Source of the DNA: Symbiodinium natans
Lineage: Eukaryota; Sar; Dinophyceae; Suessiales; Symbiodiniaceae
Length of the DNA: 64,000 nucleotides
Assembly: GCA_905221605.1 (NCBI GenBank)
Contig: CAJNDS010002841.1
Coordinates: forward strand, 126,001-190,000
Direction of reading: 5' to 3'
Positions within the stretch are counted from its first letter, which is position 1; every line of letters begins with the position of its first letter. The position numbers were made by a program, and so were the translations under genes. The notes under the pieces were generated by a model. The model was given only the letters and a program-made list of their open reading frames with translations. It searched no databases and had not been told where the DNA came from. Shown one piece after another: positions 39,236-51,310 of the stretch.

Positions 39236-40428
39236 CGACAAGCTAGGGCGCCCACCACGCATGACTGAGCAGTGGCTCCAAATCTTTCAACCAGCGGTAC
39301 CATCGATGAAACCCAGGCATAGCATGCATCACGTCCATTGAAGCATTGTGGCAAATATGCTTCACCTGAGTGAGCCCTGAGGCTCTGAGGCTGAGACGGA
39401 GTGAAAGTGCACAGCACAGTGCACAGGGCAGCAAGTGCATGATGCATTATGCATGCCAGTGCCCGAGATACGGAGATTTCGAAATTGGTTTGGGATCCTA
39501 ACCTTAGACTTTAGATCATGCAAACATGTGAGCGACTGCCACTGCCAAATGCCAAAACCGGCTGGTGGTGCTAATGGACGCAACATGAGGCATGAGGGAT
39601 TCTGAGGGATGAAGGGCCCTGAGGCCCTGAGGGGCGTCGCCTTCAAGTGTTCCCATCATTTTACAGGGTTTTAACATCAATCATCCACGCTTGACACGCT
39701 TGATGTCTGCAGGTGTCGGTGTCGCTGCGTCGCTTTGGGAAAAAAACTCAAGGCTGTAGCGGCTGTAGCGGCTGTAGCACACCGAACGGCTCAGTAACGT
39801 AGGGGTGTCGGTTTTCAAGTGTTCCCATCGCTTTACATGGCTTTGGGCAGTCGTGTCCACCCCTTACTTACTTGAATGGCTGGGGTTTTGGCGCTTGCTC
39901 ATATAAGGCTCATGCTTAGAATGGCAAAGGTTAATGGGTGACTGGGGTTGCGTTGCGTGGATGGATGCCTGACTGTCAGTCTCAATTCTCAATCCTCTGA
40001 ACCCTCTAGACCCTCGACACTCCCACTATCGTTCATGCGCGAACTTCGCAAACATTGTAAAACTGTGCAAGCTGCAAACTGGATTGGAAACTGGCTTGCT
40101 AACTTGCTAACTGCCAGTCAGGGAGCTCCAGGCACCACCAAGGCGAACGGGAACAGGCTGGTCCATTGATGAGAGCTGAAGGTCTCGTCTCCCACCGCCA
40201 AAGCCAGCCGATGCATAGTATGCATAGGATTGGGCTCCTCTTCGACCTCCGGCTCCTCCTCATCGGAGATTTCCAGGTGAGTTTGCAGAGCAAGGGGCTC
40301 ATGCTCTGCCTGCAAAGCCAAACCACTCGGCTCTGAGGCTTCCGGGGGCCCGATGGCCTGAGTCTGTAATCATAGGTTACAGGCTTTTGACGCCGGAAAT
40401 AGGTGAATTGGGTATAAGAAATTCCTGT

Positions 40429-40476
<48 letters not shown>

Positions 40477-41483
40477 GGCAACTGCCAACTGCAGCTTACA
40501 ACTTGCTTGCAACTTGCAACAGTGCTGCAACAGCAACAGAAAGCAACCCGGCAGGCCGCGGCAGGCCCGCCCTGCTCCATGATCTCAAATTTAAATAGAA
40601 CGGTACCGGCTCTCTGCTGGCCAAGTTACCAAGCATGTAGATTCCTGAAAAGAGGCATCCATCCAACTCTTGAAATCCAAACCGCATACCTTGGCCACAA
40701 ATTGCTTGTCACAAGTCACAAGCCACAAGTTCACAAGTCTGCTGCGCGGCTGCGCCGATCTAACATCCAGACTCCAGACGCATGACCGCATGACGCCGTG
40801 ACGCACGCGTGCCACTTCAAAATGAGCCTGACAGACTGCACACTACTACACTGTGAACTTTAACTTTACACGCACCGCTAAACGAACACGCCTCTTGGAC
40901 CCTGGGACTGGACTGGGACTCGGACGGCCGGGATCTGAGCTTCTGTGCCAAAGTCAGAAAGGAAACTGACCGTGCTGCAGCAGAAGCTCCTCATGTTCTG
41001 GAGGATGTCGTTGCCGGCAATGCCACCTCCCATCTGAAGCTTAGCCTGGTGGAGGACGGCTGTCAGCTTGTGCGGCAATGAGCCGCATCCATCGCCGAGA
41101 CCAACAGGCCTAATCGAGCTGGCTTTATAATGATTCAATTCAATGACGGAGTACGTCTACTGACTACTCGTCAACGACTACTCCTACTACTACTTCTTCT
41201 TCTTATTCATTTCCATCTGTCCTTTGTCTTGCTGGCAGGTATCGTTGCCCTCCAGTGCAGGATTGCATCTTGCATGTCCTCCACGACGTTCGCAGGAATA
41301 AGCGCCTTCTGCGCGCAAAGCTCTTTGTACTGCCGGATTGCAGTCGTACTCCTCAGTGGCACAAGAGATTCAGGGGTCTGGCAGCGGTGAGATTGTGAGA
41401 AGATCGGAGATCGGAAAATAACCCCTGCCACCGCTACTTCAACCTATTTCAGGACCCAAACAAATGAATGGACAGCGTAAGTA

Positions 41484-41519
<36 letters not shown>

Positions 41520-41520
41520 C

Positions 41521-41563
<43 letters not shown>

Positions 41564-41822
41564 ATAGTAGTTATATTATAATCGTGTAGGCCCGGAATCC
41601 GCAGCACCGCCGTAAACTGGGTCAACTGCCAGTCAACCCCACCTTGGGGCGAAGAATCCGTGACCACATTGTAGAAGTAGGACTTGTCCTTCATCCTCTC
41701 GTAGCGCATCGCGCACATAAGTAGATCGATTGGGACCAGGCTTCGGCTTATTGTCGAAGCATGAGGCAGTCGGAAGGCATCCAGATCCTAGGGCCACAGA
41801 GACTGCCACAAGGGGAGAGAGG

Positions 41823-41872
<50 letters not shown>

Positions 41873-42506
41873 AAGAGAGATTGAAAAAATAGAAAGAGAA
41901 AGAGAAAGAAAATAGAAAAAAAGGAAGAGAAAGAGAAAGAGACAGGGAGACAGTCGGAGACAGCGAGCGAGGGCCTCGCAGCGAGGGAGCGAGCGAGCCG
42001 AGCGAGCGATAGGCGAGAAACAACACTCAACACATGTTGAATTTGTCGCACTTGATGCTCACCTCCTGGAAAGGGAGGAGTTATGCTCCCGCTAATGGAG
42101 CGCCCCCTTCCAGCCCATCAAGGCACACAAGCACCCGTTGCAGAACCGGTGCCCCCCTGGGGGGGTGGTTAAGCAACGCGTAACTTGCAGCTCTCTTTGA
42201 CGCGAGCTTCATGCGGCATCCGGAGGTTGGGCAGCCCGACTCTGCCCGACCGGCCAGACCATCTTACCGACCAGCCAGCGGGGGTCATCGGCCCAACCCC
42301 ACTCTAGTGGATGCTCAGTGTTGCCCTGCTCAAGAATTCACGGACAGAGTGGCCATCCTGGCATCCTGGTCTGTCGACCACTCTGTCGTGCCGGCAACAG
42401 GGCATGCATCATGTCATGACATCATGCGGTCAAAGGCGGTCAAGGCAAACGACGGGACATAGCCGACCGCGTGTCGCGAGGACCGCCAGCGCGAGTGACC
42501 GCGAAA

Positions 42507-42582
<76 letters not shown>

Positions 42583-43350
42583 CACACAGGGTCACAGGGT
42601 CGCCACGGGGTTTTGTGAACGGTAGTTGCAAACAGACGAGGTATATAAGTGATTCAGTGATAGCGCCACAAACTGCTTCCAATTGTTCTCCAAGAAGCTT
42701 TTATGATGCTGGCGTAGACATCATCGTCCAGCACCTCAACTTCACACTCGAGACTCACGACTCAAGACGAAGGTTTCAACCGAATCAACCGAAAGCTCAC
42801 TCCAATCACCAATCTACTACCAACCTTCCAGAATTTCCAGGAACTTCCAGGGAGGGGAGGGCGGGCAAAGTGTGCACGCTGGTCACGCTGGTAGTCTGGT
42901 AGTTCGTTTGCTCCAAATTTTCTGCCCTACAAGCCTGAAACAAGCCTAGCCTGTCTGATAAGATATAAGTCTTACAGAGTCCACACACCAACCGTCGGCC
43001 GGGAAACAATTCCCAAGGCATGCCGCACCGCCTTCGAGATATGTCCCGCGTTTCGAAGGAGCAGTGCAAAGCCTCAGAGTGAAGGCGAGGGGCGAAGGGT
43101 TGAGTCGGTCGAGTTGGGTTGGGCGAGTGCACGACTCCACGACTCCACGACGACCAGGTCACAACACCAGATGAATGTCATATGCAAAGGAGGCACACAA
43201 GCACCTCACCAGTGAGTGCAGAGAAAACTGCGTGCCACCAATCTGGCGGGACATCATATGCTTCTTGCTGGCCAAGTTGAAAGGCTTCTGCTGCTGCTCC
43301 AGCGCCCCGACGAGCGCAAGCGCGTGCGCTCTCAGAGCCTGATGAGGAGA
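39235..43350 (-). CDS. Gene F: intron-rich hypothetical protein
   Basis: Minus-strand exons: 43350-43165 (LVGALEQQQKPFNLASKKHM, then GGTQFSLHSLVRCLCASFAY), about 42722-42650 (DVYASIIKASWRTIGSSLW), 41712-41595 (SYFYNVVTDSSPQGGVDWQL, then TQFTAVLRIPGLHDYN), 41377-41237 (47 codons, AIRQYKELCAQKALIPANVV, acceptor CTGCCAG|ACCCCTG, GC donor), about 41110-40974 (PVGLGDGCGSLPHKLTAVLH, donor AGCACG|GTCAGT), about 40700-40640, 40345-40118 (LEISDEEEPEVEEEPNPMHT) and about 39345-39240 (MDVMHAMPGFHRWYRWLKDL). The DSSPQGGVDW segment recalls an uncharacterised family repeated in dinoflagellate genomes, as far as I remember. No catalytic motif was recognised. Confidence 0.5.
39545..39925. repeat. Dispersed repeat, copy 2
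   Basis: Partner of 36264-36930 (see that entry). It also contains three tandem GGCTGTAGC units near 39754-39780 where copy 1 has GGCTATATAG. It lies just right of the last proposed exon of gene F (about 39345-39240), in the intron between that exon and the one at 40.1-40.3 kb. Confidence 0.7.
40429..40472. repeat. (CAG)n microsatellite
   Basis: About 14 CAG units with one CAA, in an intron of gene F. Confidence 0.95.
41486..41566. repeat. (TAG)n microsatellite
   Basis: About 26 TAG/AGT units with one CAG, in the intron between the exons at 41.6 and 41.38 kb. Confidence 0.95.
41826..41946. repeat. (GA)n and GAAA-rich purine tract
   Basis: A (GA)n run at 41826-41863 grades into AGAAAGAG-type purine repeats. 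It is intronic in gene F. Confidence 0.9.
42511..42581. repeat. (GA)n microsatellite
   Basis: A pure GA run of about 65 bp in an intron of gene F. Confidence 0.95.
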
Positions 43351-43359
43351 CAGCTTCGG

Positions 43360-45000
43360 GGCTTCGTTAGGGCCTAGTCCGAGGGCTATAAGGGTTAGGG
43401 TTCGACTACTATACTGGGCTTAGGGTTACTCAGTTAGTCCTGTCTACGTTGTCTTGGGTAGTGCGCAGGCGTCGACGGCGACGGCGACGGTGTGTCGGGT
43501 CAAGTGTGTCGGGCATTGACATGCTGATAGCTGCTGGCACTTCACCCGAAACTTCAAGTTCAAAGCATCAAATCAGAGCAGTGATCAGAATCAGACTGCC
43601 TGCCTCATCCGCAATTGCTGACGTCAAAATGGCACTCAGCCTGGAGCACGCAGCATGAGTGGAGTGAGCCAGGCAGACGGTGGATGGACGCTGGCGACAC
43701 TGAACTGGACTGGACACAAGGACAATTTAAGGTCTCTCCAGTCTGCAACACAACGACTACTCTGATTACAGGTGTACACAGTTACACAATCCCATCCTCC
43801 CATCCCATCTTGCGCATCAGAGACTCACAGACTCAGACCGACACAGCTAGCAGCTGGCAGCAAACAACAGACGACAGAACAAGTGTTATCAACCGAGCGA
43901 CTCGGCAGTCGGTGACACTTCGCCAGTCGGGGGCGGCAGGGGCAAAGGCCGACGCGGCATTGCGCAGACGCGCGTCGCGCAGACACATGCACACCATGAC
44001 AATGATGTCTGCACTATGTACTATGTACGTCACGGTACGTCACGTGCCTATTCGCCCAGAGGCTGCGTGGGCCCATCTAGGGACCTGCTCCGGGTTTGAA
44101 ATTCGTCTTTTGCGCTCCGGGTATGGGCGAGTGAGCCTAAACCCTAAACCTTAGACTGACTAGACCGTCGACTAGACCCTAAAATTCGCCTCTAAACTTC
44201 CTAAACTCCTAAACTTCCCTAAACCCCAAACGCTAAACCCTCTAGTCTAGTCTAGTCTAGGCAGCGGCAGGGTGGTTTTGCCTTTATGCACGGGCCTATT
44301 CGCGGCTGTCATGACATGAGTCATGATTCATGATGCAATCATATAATGGACCAGAACATGGAACAATGTAATGTAAGCCCAAACATTTGCACTGATGCAA
44401 AAGTGGCTGTGCTGGGCTGGGCGCTGAAACAATGACAGTCAGTGCTGAGTGAGGGCTTCGGGTTCTAGTCCTAGTACCGCCAAATGCGAAACGGGCCGAG
44501 TCTCTAATACCAAGGACCATATCTTGTTAGGGAAGGGGCTGATTAGGAGCGTAGGTGTCTGGTCTGGGCCGTCTGGGAGTCTGGGGCTTTGTCTGCGCGA
44601 ACGAGAGCAAAAAGGGGTAATATAGTAACATAGTAACATGAATCTGAATTTGAATCTGTAAGCATATGATGTGCTAAATCATGTACAATGCTTTCGAAAC
44701 TCGAAACACCTTCGCATCCCCAGACCCCAGACGGGCCCTCTATGAAGTCATGAAGGTGAACCCGTGAGGCGGGCTCGGCGGCGGGGTCTTGGGTTTCCTA
44801 AATTCCTAAATCGTATACTGCCGAACCCTAAACCCCAAACCCGAAACCCGAAGTCGCCGAGGACCGAAAGTCCGAAAGCTTTTACGCAAGAGTTAATATC
44901 CAGGCATCCAAAATCCAGGGTCCAGGGGCGGGGTCAATGGCAGCGCTGGGCGCTGCGGCAGCAGCGGCGGCGCACAGCGCTCAGCGACTCAGCGCAATGG
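43360..45000. other. Gap with degenerate telomere-like repeats
   Basis: CCCTAAA-like units and a TAGTCTAGTCTAG run lie at 44137-44260. Other parts are unremarkable. The plus-strand frame at 43615-44154 ends inside these repeats and is not believed. Confidence 0.4.
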
Positions 45001-45007
45001 AGTACCT

Positions 45008-46267
45008 GCAAGAAGGTCGTATGGTCGAGGTATGTCGGAGTATGTCCAGGCAATTATGAGCTTCCAGATATTGCTCAGAATTGAACTGCCCACACTGAGC
45101 CACGCTGTCCACACTCTCTCTAGACATTGTTCCAATGGTCAATAGTTGGCGCCGTGGCCGTGGCGCCGTGGTAGTAAGGGTCCCACAGCCCCACGGTCCC
45201 ATGGAGTCGAGGACGGAGTCCGAAGAAAGCATATGACACCATATTGACTCCATATGACCTCGTTTGCCAGGAAACATTCATGCTGTGAGGCTGTGGGAGA
45301 TGTGGGAGTGGGAGTGGGAGGGCCAGTAATGGGGCTGCTCACAGATTCAGAGTCACAGACTCACAGGGCTCACGCTCACTCACAAGTTACTCCCAATTGA
45401 CTTCAAGTGACTCACAAAACTTTCACAAAAAAGCTGCAGTCTGCAGAGTCTGCAGCGCTGTAGCGATGCGAATGAACAGCCGGCTTTTTTCCATCCTGGC
45501 ATGGACAGGGGCAGTCAATGGCCAATGGAATGGCAGTCATTGCAGTCATGGACAAGGCTGAAAAAGAAAGAGTGACTGCCTTTTTGTCCTTGCTGCCTTG
45601 CAGACTCATTGCAGACCAGACTGAATGCGAATATAGGTGAAGCGAACAGCCCGCGCACAATGCCGCCGCAGGCGCCCCGGGCTCCAGCTAGCAGCGCTCG
45701 GCGCTCTTGACGCTCTGTGCAAAATTTCCAAGTCACAGGAACCGTCGACTCCGTCGACTGTCAGTCACTGCTGTAAGGTTCGAAGCCCAGTTGGGCCATT
45801 GCGCAATCAAAACTTGCCCACTCGTCATGATCGTCCTGGCTGCTGCCAGGGCTGCTGCCACCACTGCGACCCTCGTCCGCCTCGTCCTCGTTCGATTTCG
45901 GCTCCGCGGGCTGTGTCTCTGTCGTGGTCCTTGGCCCTGTGCTGGATTTGGCGTCGTCCTCTGGCTCCAGCTCCGATGACCTTTTTGACTTCTTGTTCGG
46001 CCCGTTCCGGTTCGGCAGCTCCTCGGCCCCGGCAACCTCGGCAACGGTTCGGGGCTGGGGCTGGCCCCCAGCGGCCCCGGCAACCTCTTCTCGAAAGTGC
46101 ACACGGCCCTGTGCATCGACGAACATGTCAAAAAACCCAGGCCAGACCTCATCCCACGTCTTGAAGGCGCTGATGGCCTGGGCCTGGGCCCGAGCCGCCT
46201 GGCAGCTGCTGCTCGAACGGGCCTTTGCGATTGCTTTTGACTTTGCCACCGCAGAGCAGCCAGGCAT
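45008..46267 (-). CDS. Gene H: hypothetical protein, first exon plus one downstream exon
   Basis: A start at 46267 reads MPGCSAVAKSKAIAKARSSS, then AFKTWDEVWPGFFDMFVDAQ and GRVHFREEV. After that comes a long acidic/disordered region ending WASFDCAMAQLGFEPYSSD near 45761. A second segment at about 45277-45008 reads MESIWCHMLSSDSVLDSMG, then SVAQCGQFNSEQYLEAHNCL, and ends at a donor, TTGCAG|GTACTCC. The first exon is convincing by composition. The link between the two is by strand only. Function unknown. Confidence 0.45.
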
Positions 46268-46299
46268 CTCACCTTTTCATCACCACAAGGACAATGAAC

Positions 46300-48000
46300 T
46301 TTCAATGAAAAGCAGCAACGCGCGCAGTCAGCCTTCCGACCCCAAACTTGGAACTTGGAACTTTGACATCTTGAGACTTGAGAATGCTTATTTCCTTATT
46401 GCCACATTACTGCGCATCGGACTCCGGACTCATCGGAATCGGACCCTTGCAAGACTGGCAAAATCAGCCCAGGAGCGAGGAACACTGCGACTGGGTTCAG
46501 TGGAACTTGTACTCATGGTCGAGGCGAGGAGCCAGACTCAGCCAAACCCAGATGGAAGAAAGCAGAGAAGCTTTGGCTAGCTTCAATGACTCGAGGCTTC
46601 AAGTCTTCAAGAGCTTGGGCCGAAGGGCCAAGGCCAACGCGGGGGAGGCGCTTAGGGTTAAGGGTCTTTAAAAAGGGCCTGCGCGAAGTCGAAGCATGGA
46701 ATCATGGAATAGACTAGAACTGCCGAACTGCCATGGACCATTAGTACTAGTACTCAGTACTCAGTACCATGTACTGTACTTGCCATGTTCAATGCCATGT
46801 TCTCATGGCTTCTCATTCCCCACACAGCCGCAGCCTCCCCCAACCCGCCCGGACCCTGTGACCCTGTGAGGTGCCTTGTCATCTAGTCAGCTCGGACTCC
46901 ACAGTCGCAGTCTCCGCGATCACAACAAGGTACTGCTGGATGTGGCAGCGCCTGGCTTCAAGGCTACCGGCTACCAGGCACTACCACTGTACTACCACTA
47001 CCAGGGCTGCAAAAAGAAAAACATCTAGCGGCGTAGCAACTTAGTAGCAACTAGCAACTAGCAACGCATGAACTTCAGCGAACGAGCGGCCCATCATCTG
47101 ACGTCAAGACTCTCGAGGGCACAGTCTTCGTGATCATGTCAATCTCCTCCCTTGGACTTGGAGCAGCTGGCATGAGTCTATGGTTTCGTAGATTGCCCAT
47201 GACGGCCCATGCCATGCACTGACTGAACTGACTGATGACTGATGAATCTAAGTTAATCTAAGACACTGGTTCCAGCCCCGAAATTCCATGTCGCGCACAG
47301 TCAACCATGAACTTGACTGCGTGGCTCGCCGGACCTGCAGGCACTGCAGGCATGGCAAGAACAAGAAAGCTTCCCATGGCCAATGGTAGCACTGAAACTG
47401 AGCCACTGGCCTCACGAAACTGGTTCTGCATATTTGGCCTGCGGCGGCAATGTAAACTTTACGCAAGGACCCCTACATATGCATGCTGCTGGCTGCTGCA
47501 TTCCTCCTCAGGTCCTCAAGTGGGCCAAGCCAAGCCTGAGAAACTTGAAACCGCCGCGAAGCCGGAGTCGGCGGCGGACACGGCGGACGGCGGAGCTGCA
47601 ATGCTGCAATGGCCGGCTGTCACTGAGTACTGTCACTAGGCTCAAAGCAAGGGCTGTTGAACTGTTGAACCTTCAGAACTTCCAAGGGTTTAGGGCCAGG
47701 GTTTAGGATTTAGGGTTCTGACTCAAGTTCTGACCATGGTTCTGGAGTTTTGAGTCACTGTCACTGTCACTGTAGAGTTCCACACTACCCTCAACCGGGA
47801 GTCAGCATGCATGTAGTACATGTAAGCCACTCCTACTTTTTCTGGGTTGCTTTGTGATTCAGGATTCCGGACATTTCCAAAACCGCAACGCATGGACATG
47901 GAATTCATGGAATGGAACGACATAGAGATTCACGCAGCAGCCAGCAGCACACAGCAAGCTTGTCAGCTTCGCCTGGCTTGTCATGGTCAGTTGTCAGACC
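46300..48000. other. Sparse stretch with one possible minus-strand exon
   Basis: A segment at about 47412-47270 reads on the minus strand either FQCYHWPWEAFLFLPCLQCL or, in another frame, AMPAVPAGPASHAVKFMVDC. It may be an exon of a gene further right that has been displaced by the retroelements. The rest holds short repeats such as ACTAGTACTCAGTACTCAGT near 46743. Confidence 0.3.
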
Positions 48001-48011
48001 AAATTTTGGGG

Positions 48012-48061
48012 CCGCCCCGCCCCCCCCCCCCCCCCCCCAAGCCCCAACCCCCCCCCCCCCA
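48012..48061. repeat. Poly-C tracts at the truncated end of the minus-strand retroelement
   Basis: Two C runs of about 16 and 12 bases lie 160 bp beyond the last codons of the truncated element. They mark the change from element to host sequence. Confidence 0.8.
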
Positions 48062-48221
48062 CTCCTTTTTTCCTCCCTGGCCTCGAAAGAAAAACACAAA
48101 CAAGCCTGGACACTGGACACGTTCTACGACTATAAGGGCCGGAAATCCAAACCGCCACCCAAAATCCGCCAAGCGTGGTGCTAATTTGAAGGCTTTTGAG
48201 ATTTGGAGCATTTTTTCTGAC

Positions 48222-50538
48222 TCAACTTTCGGGATGGCGGGGCATGGGCCACACACGGGAGTCCCCAGTCACCCCCCTCCGCGGTTTTCCTGGGGAGCAG
48301 ACCCCCAAAAACCTCACGCAAATTACCAGTCCTGGCTGTGGCTTAACAACAGTGTCCTGCAGGCAGGTAATCGCGTCTATTTCCATGTCCGAGCCCGAAG
48401 GCTGGCGCGGAGAACTACCTTTCCCCGCTTTCTGGCGGCGACCCCCGCTCAAAGCCCACCAAGCCCGATTAGCGGATACGAGTTTCACGTTGCGTTTGCC
48501 TTTGTACAACCTAGACCCGGTTTTGTAGAGATACGTTCTCCACCCTTTCTCCACCGCCGCCCAGGGACTAATGGCGTTAAACGTAACTTCCGCAACGAGA
48601 ACCTCCGTCAAGAGAAGGCTACAATCACCGAAAACGACCTCCAAGTCGACGACGTCCGACACGGGAATCTTCCCCCCTGAAGCGTTGTACAGAGTGACCT
48701 CTCTCTCATGACTCTTGACCACCCTGAATCCGCTGAGGTGTTCCGACGAAACCACATGACACGTGGCTCCAGAATCTACTAACCAGACGTCTCTCGGATC
48801 TAGCTGGAAGCTGGCGCAGATGCGCTCTACATCCCCTGCATTCAAAGAATTGCTAACAGGTCCCAAACGTTGTTTGTCGAGTGAAAAACCTACCCTACGC
48901 TCCTGCGACTCAGAAAGGCTCAGTTCAGGACTTCGTTGGGCAAAGCGCATCGCCACCACACTCTGTGTAGGCACTGCTTCCGCCTCGGACTCTGGTTCTC
49001 CCATAGCCCGGGCGCGGTTCTTCTTGTTCTTGCCCTTGTCCTTGCCTTTCTCTCCCTTCTCACCCTTCTCTCCCTTGGAGTTGGGCTTTCCTTCCGGCGT
49101 TGGAGAGCGAGGCGCTCCCTTCGAAGTGGGGGACCTTTGTCCTTTAGGGCCACCAATGCCCTTTCCACTCTTCGACTCTCCTTGGCCGCCCTTGCCGCCC
49201 TTTTCTCCAGCTTCACGCTGTCGAACCCAACAGTCCTTTGCCACATGACCATGCTTGCCGCAATGGTCGCAAAGCTTGCCGTCCATTCCACGGTTTGCTG
49301 CAGTCGGCACGTCGCACATCCTCAGCTGTTCTTCGAAATACTTGAGGCTCTTTGTGAGCTCACTCCAGCTGTTGGCGTTGCCGTGCAGCGCCACATACTG
49401 TCTCGCCGGATGTGAAACGGCCTGCAGCAGGATGGAACAGCGATCCGCTTCGGAAAGCTTGAGCTCGGGGAAGTTGCTCAACTTGATCTCCGCCTTGGCG
49501 ATCTCGTCCTCCAAGTGTCTGATGATGTCCATGGGCCTTTTGAGCCCCGAACACTGGGCATGCAGCTTCATGCAACCGTCTCTCACGTAGACGGCCTCCA
49601 TGCGAGACACAATGGAGTAGTTGAGGTGCAAGGTGCGAACTGCCTCATAGCCAGTAGCAGACATGCTCTGCCTCTTGCTACAGCTTCGAAGCAACTCCAA
49701 ACCACGCTCCCACTTCGCCAAGCTCTGGGAAAGCAGGTAAAACAGCTTCGCCGACCGAGCTGCGGTGTCAGGAGGCAAACGGTCCTGTCGGATCTCGTCC
49801 TTGACACTGATGCAGAGTCGAAGCTCGTTCACGTAGGCCTCGTCTTGCAGGGCCAGCCATGAACTCATCGTTTCCAGGAAGCCGTGCCAGGCCTCGATCT
49901 CTCGCATCCTGTCTCTACCCATCTCCTGGTGGGCTATGACAGGCAGCTGTGGAAGGTACTTGTCTGCACGGTTGGAAACGTATCCACCAGATGAACTTCC
50001 AGTATCTTTAGGACTCGAAGACGGAAAGGAACTCCCTGTGGACGAAGTTGCAGCGAGGAACGAGTCACTCGGTGCAGATGCCTTTGCAGCTTCCGCCTTG
50101 GCTTTGGCCTCAGCAGCTGCGAGTTCGGCATCGTTCCTCCTCTTCTCTTCGCTGTCCATGCGACGAAGCATGGCTGCAACAAGCTGTTGGTTCTGTTCCA
50201 ACTGCTTCCTGTACTGGTCCATCATGGCTTCCTGCTGTCTCTGCTGCTGCTGCATCGTTCGCAGCATTTCAACCACCAAACTTTCTCCAACAGCACCACC
50301 ACCAGGAGCAGTGGCTGGGTGAACTAGTCGCTGGCGTCGAAGTCGGAACTTCTTGAGTTCCAAAGGCAGCAAAGGGGTTCGGTTGCTGTCCTGCCGGATT
50401 CTCACCGGTTCCAAACAGCAAGGCTTCCTCCTCAGGAGTGTTGTCAGGGACAGGGACTGCTTCAGCAGCCACAGGCACGTGCACTGGAGAACCCTGCGGG
50501 CTTCCATGCACACTTCCGCCTTGCTCTGGAGTCGCCAT
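48222..50538 (-). CDS. Copia-type gag-protease fragment
   Basis: The best start is the ATG at 50538 (MATPEQGGSVHGSPQGSPVH). That frame shifts near 50300 into the long frame ending at 48222, so one frameshift separates the first about 80 residues from the rest. Features in order are a Gln-rich coiled coil (LRTMQQQQRQQEAMMDQYRK), the gag core (EIEAWHGFLETMSSWLALQD; YEAVRTLHLNYSIVSRMEAV), a CCHC zinc knuckle CDHCGKHGHVAKDC at 49230-49271, a Lys/Gly-rich linker, and the protease with WLVDSGATCHVV (active-site DSGAT at 48762-48776). Gag packages the RNA and the protease matures the polyprotein. The reading frame runs out into sequence without homology after the protease. Confidence 0.8.
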
Positions 50539-50578
50539 GGCGTGGAGGTACTGAACACAGGCTGGAGTCACTCTCAGT

Positions 50579-50590
50579 GCTCCGCTACCA
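50579..50590 (-). other. Primer-binding site of the truncated copia element
   Basis: On the minus strand this reads TGGTAGCGGAGC, immediately after the LTR end. It fits the 3' end of an initiator methionine tRNA (ends CTACCA) and is identical to the site in the plus-strand element at 54514. Confidence 0.8.
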
Positions 50591-51310
50591 TGTGAAAAGC
50601 AGAGCTCGCGCAGCTCTCTTTTTCACTTCGCACTTGAGCCAAACACCAAAGTGTTCAGCAAGCTTCAGTTCTTGCAGCAAGCTCTCTCCAAGAGCTAAGA
50701 GCTCCAAAAAGCTACGAATTCCATCTCAACTTTGTTCTGCAAAGGAGGTAACGCAAAAGAACAATGCAACTGCTTTGGGCTACACCTCGGGGACTTCAGG
50801 TCACTTCCGAACAGCAAAACAGCGAAGCTTCAGAGTCCACTCTGCACTTCTACTCCCATCCTAAACGTCCAACGGCAAACGAACGAAGTGTCCCCACGGA
50901 GTGAGTTGCAGCAAGACAGAACCTCAGAGTTTTGACACGCACTTCTTCACTACTGCTCTCAAGCAGTTCCAAGTGCTTCAAAACTCATCCTAGGCCATGC
51001 CAACAAGACGAAACATGTGTCGCAGTCAACCCAAACATGCTTTAGGGACTTTGGTGTCCGAAGGTCAGCTGTGTTGTGATCAGCCAACTGAGCTCGAAGT
51101 TGGAGCCAATTTGGGTCTCTTCTTGATTCTTGGTACTGATCCATCTGCAGGTTTCCATCCATACCCTGCAGGGCAACAAAGAGGGCGCTCCAGCAAGTGC
51201 TGCTGGCTGGGTCCATGCGGCATTAAGAGGGCAAGGTTTTGGTGGAAGTTTATTGATGGCAATGCACAACGCTCCCGGAACTCCAGAGACAACACAAAAC
51301 AAACTTCAAA
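50591..51310 (-). repeat. Probable 5' LTR of the truncated copia element
   Basis: The 3' end of this LTR is sharp (CACA next to the primer site). Its 5' end is not fixed because there is no partner LTR. The upper limit is the start of the GGCTTCAAGGG repeats near 51310. It contains GTTTGGCTCAAG on the minus strand (at 50633-50644), as do both LTRs of the other element. An open stretch at 51216-50959 is not believed to be a gene. Confidence 0.55.

Larger units (their letters stand above)
48222..51310 (-). mobile_element. Truncated Ty1/copia-type retrotransposon, 5' half
   Basis: In the minus direction it shows a probable LTR (from about 51310 to 50591, ending TTTTCACA), a primer-binding site directly after it, gag with a CCHC knuckle and an aspartic protease, and then it stops. 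No integrase, reverse transcriptase, RNase H or second LTR follows, and host-like sequence with poly-C tracts begins near 48.2-48.06 kb. It is therefore truncated on its 3' side, by deletion or by recombination with the repeats nearby. Confidence 0.75.

Noticed and set aside
42060-42200. Structured RNA or tRNA candidate
   Set aside because: Short inverted words are present, but no tRNA-type T-loop, anticodon arm or other RNA family pattern could be matched.
45637-46580. Plus-strand frames of 175 and 218 codons
   Set aside because: They overlap the first exon of gene H on the minus strand, which has the better composition (AFKTWDEVWPGFFDMF).
50959-51216. Small minus-strand protein of 85 codons
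   Set aside because: It lies within the probable LTR of the truncated element and has no motif or partner.
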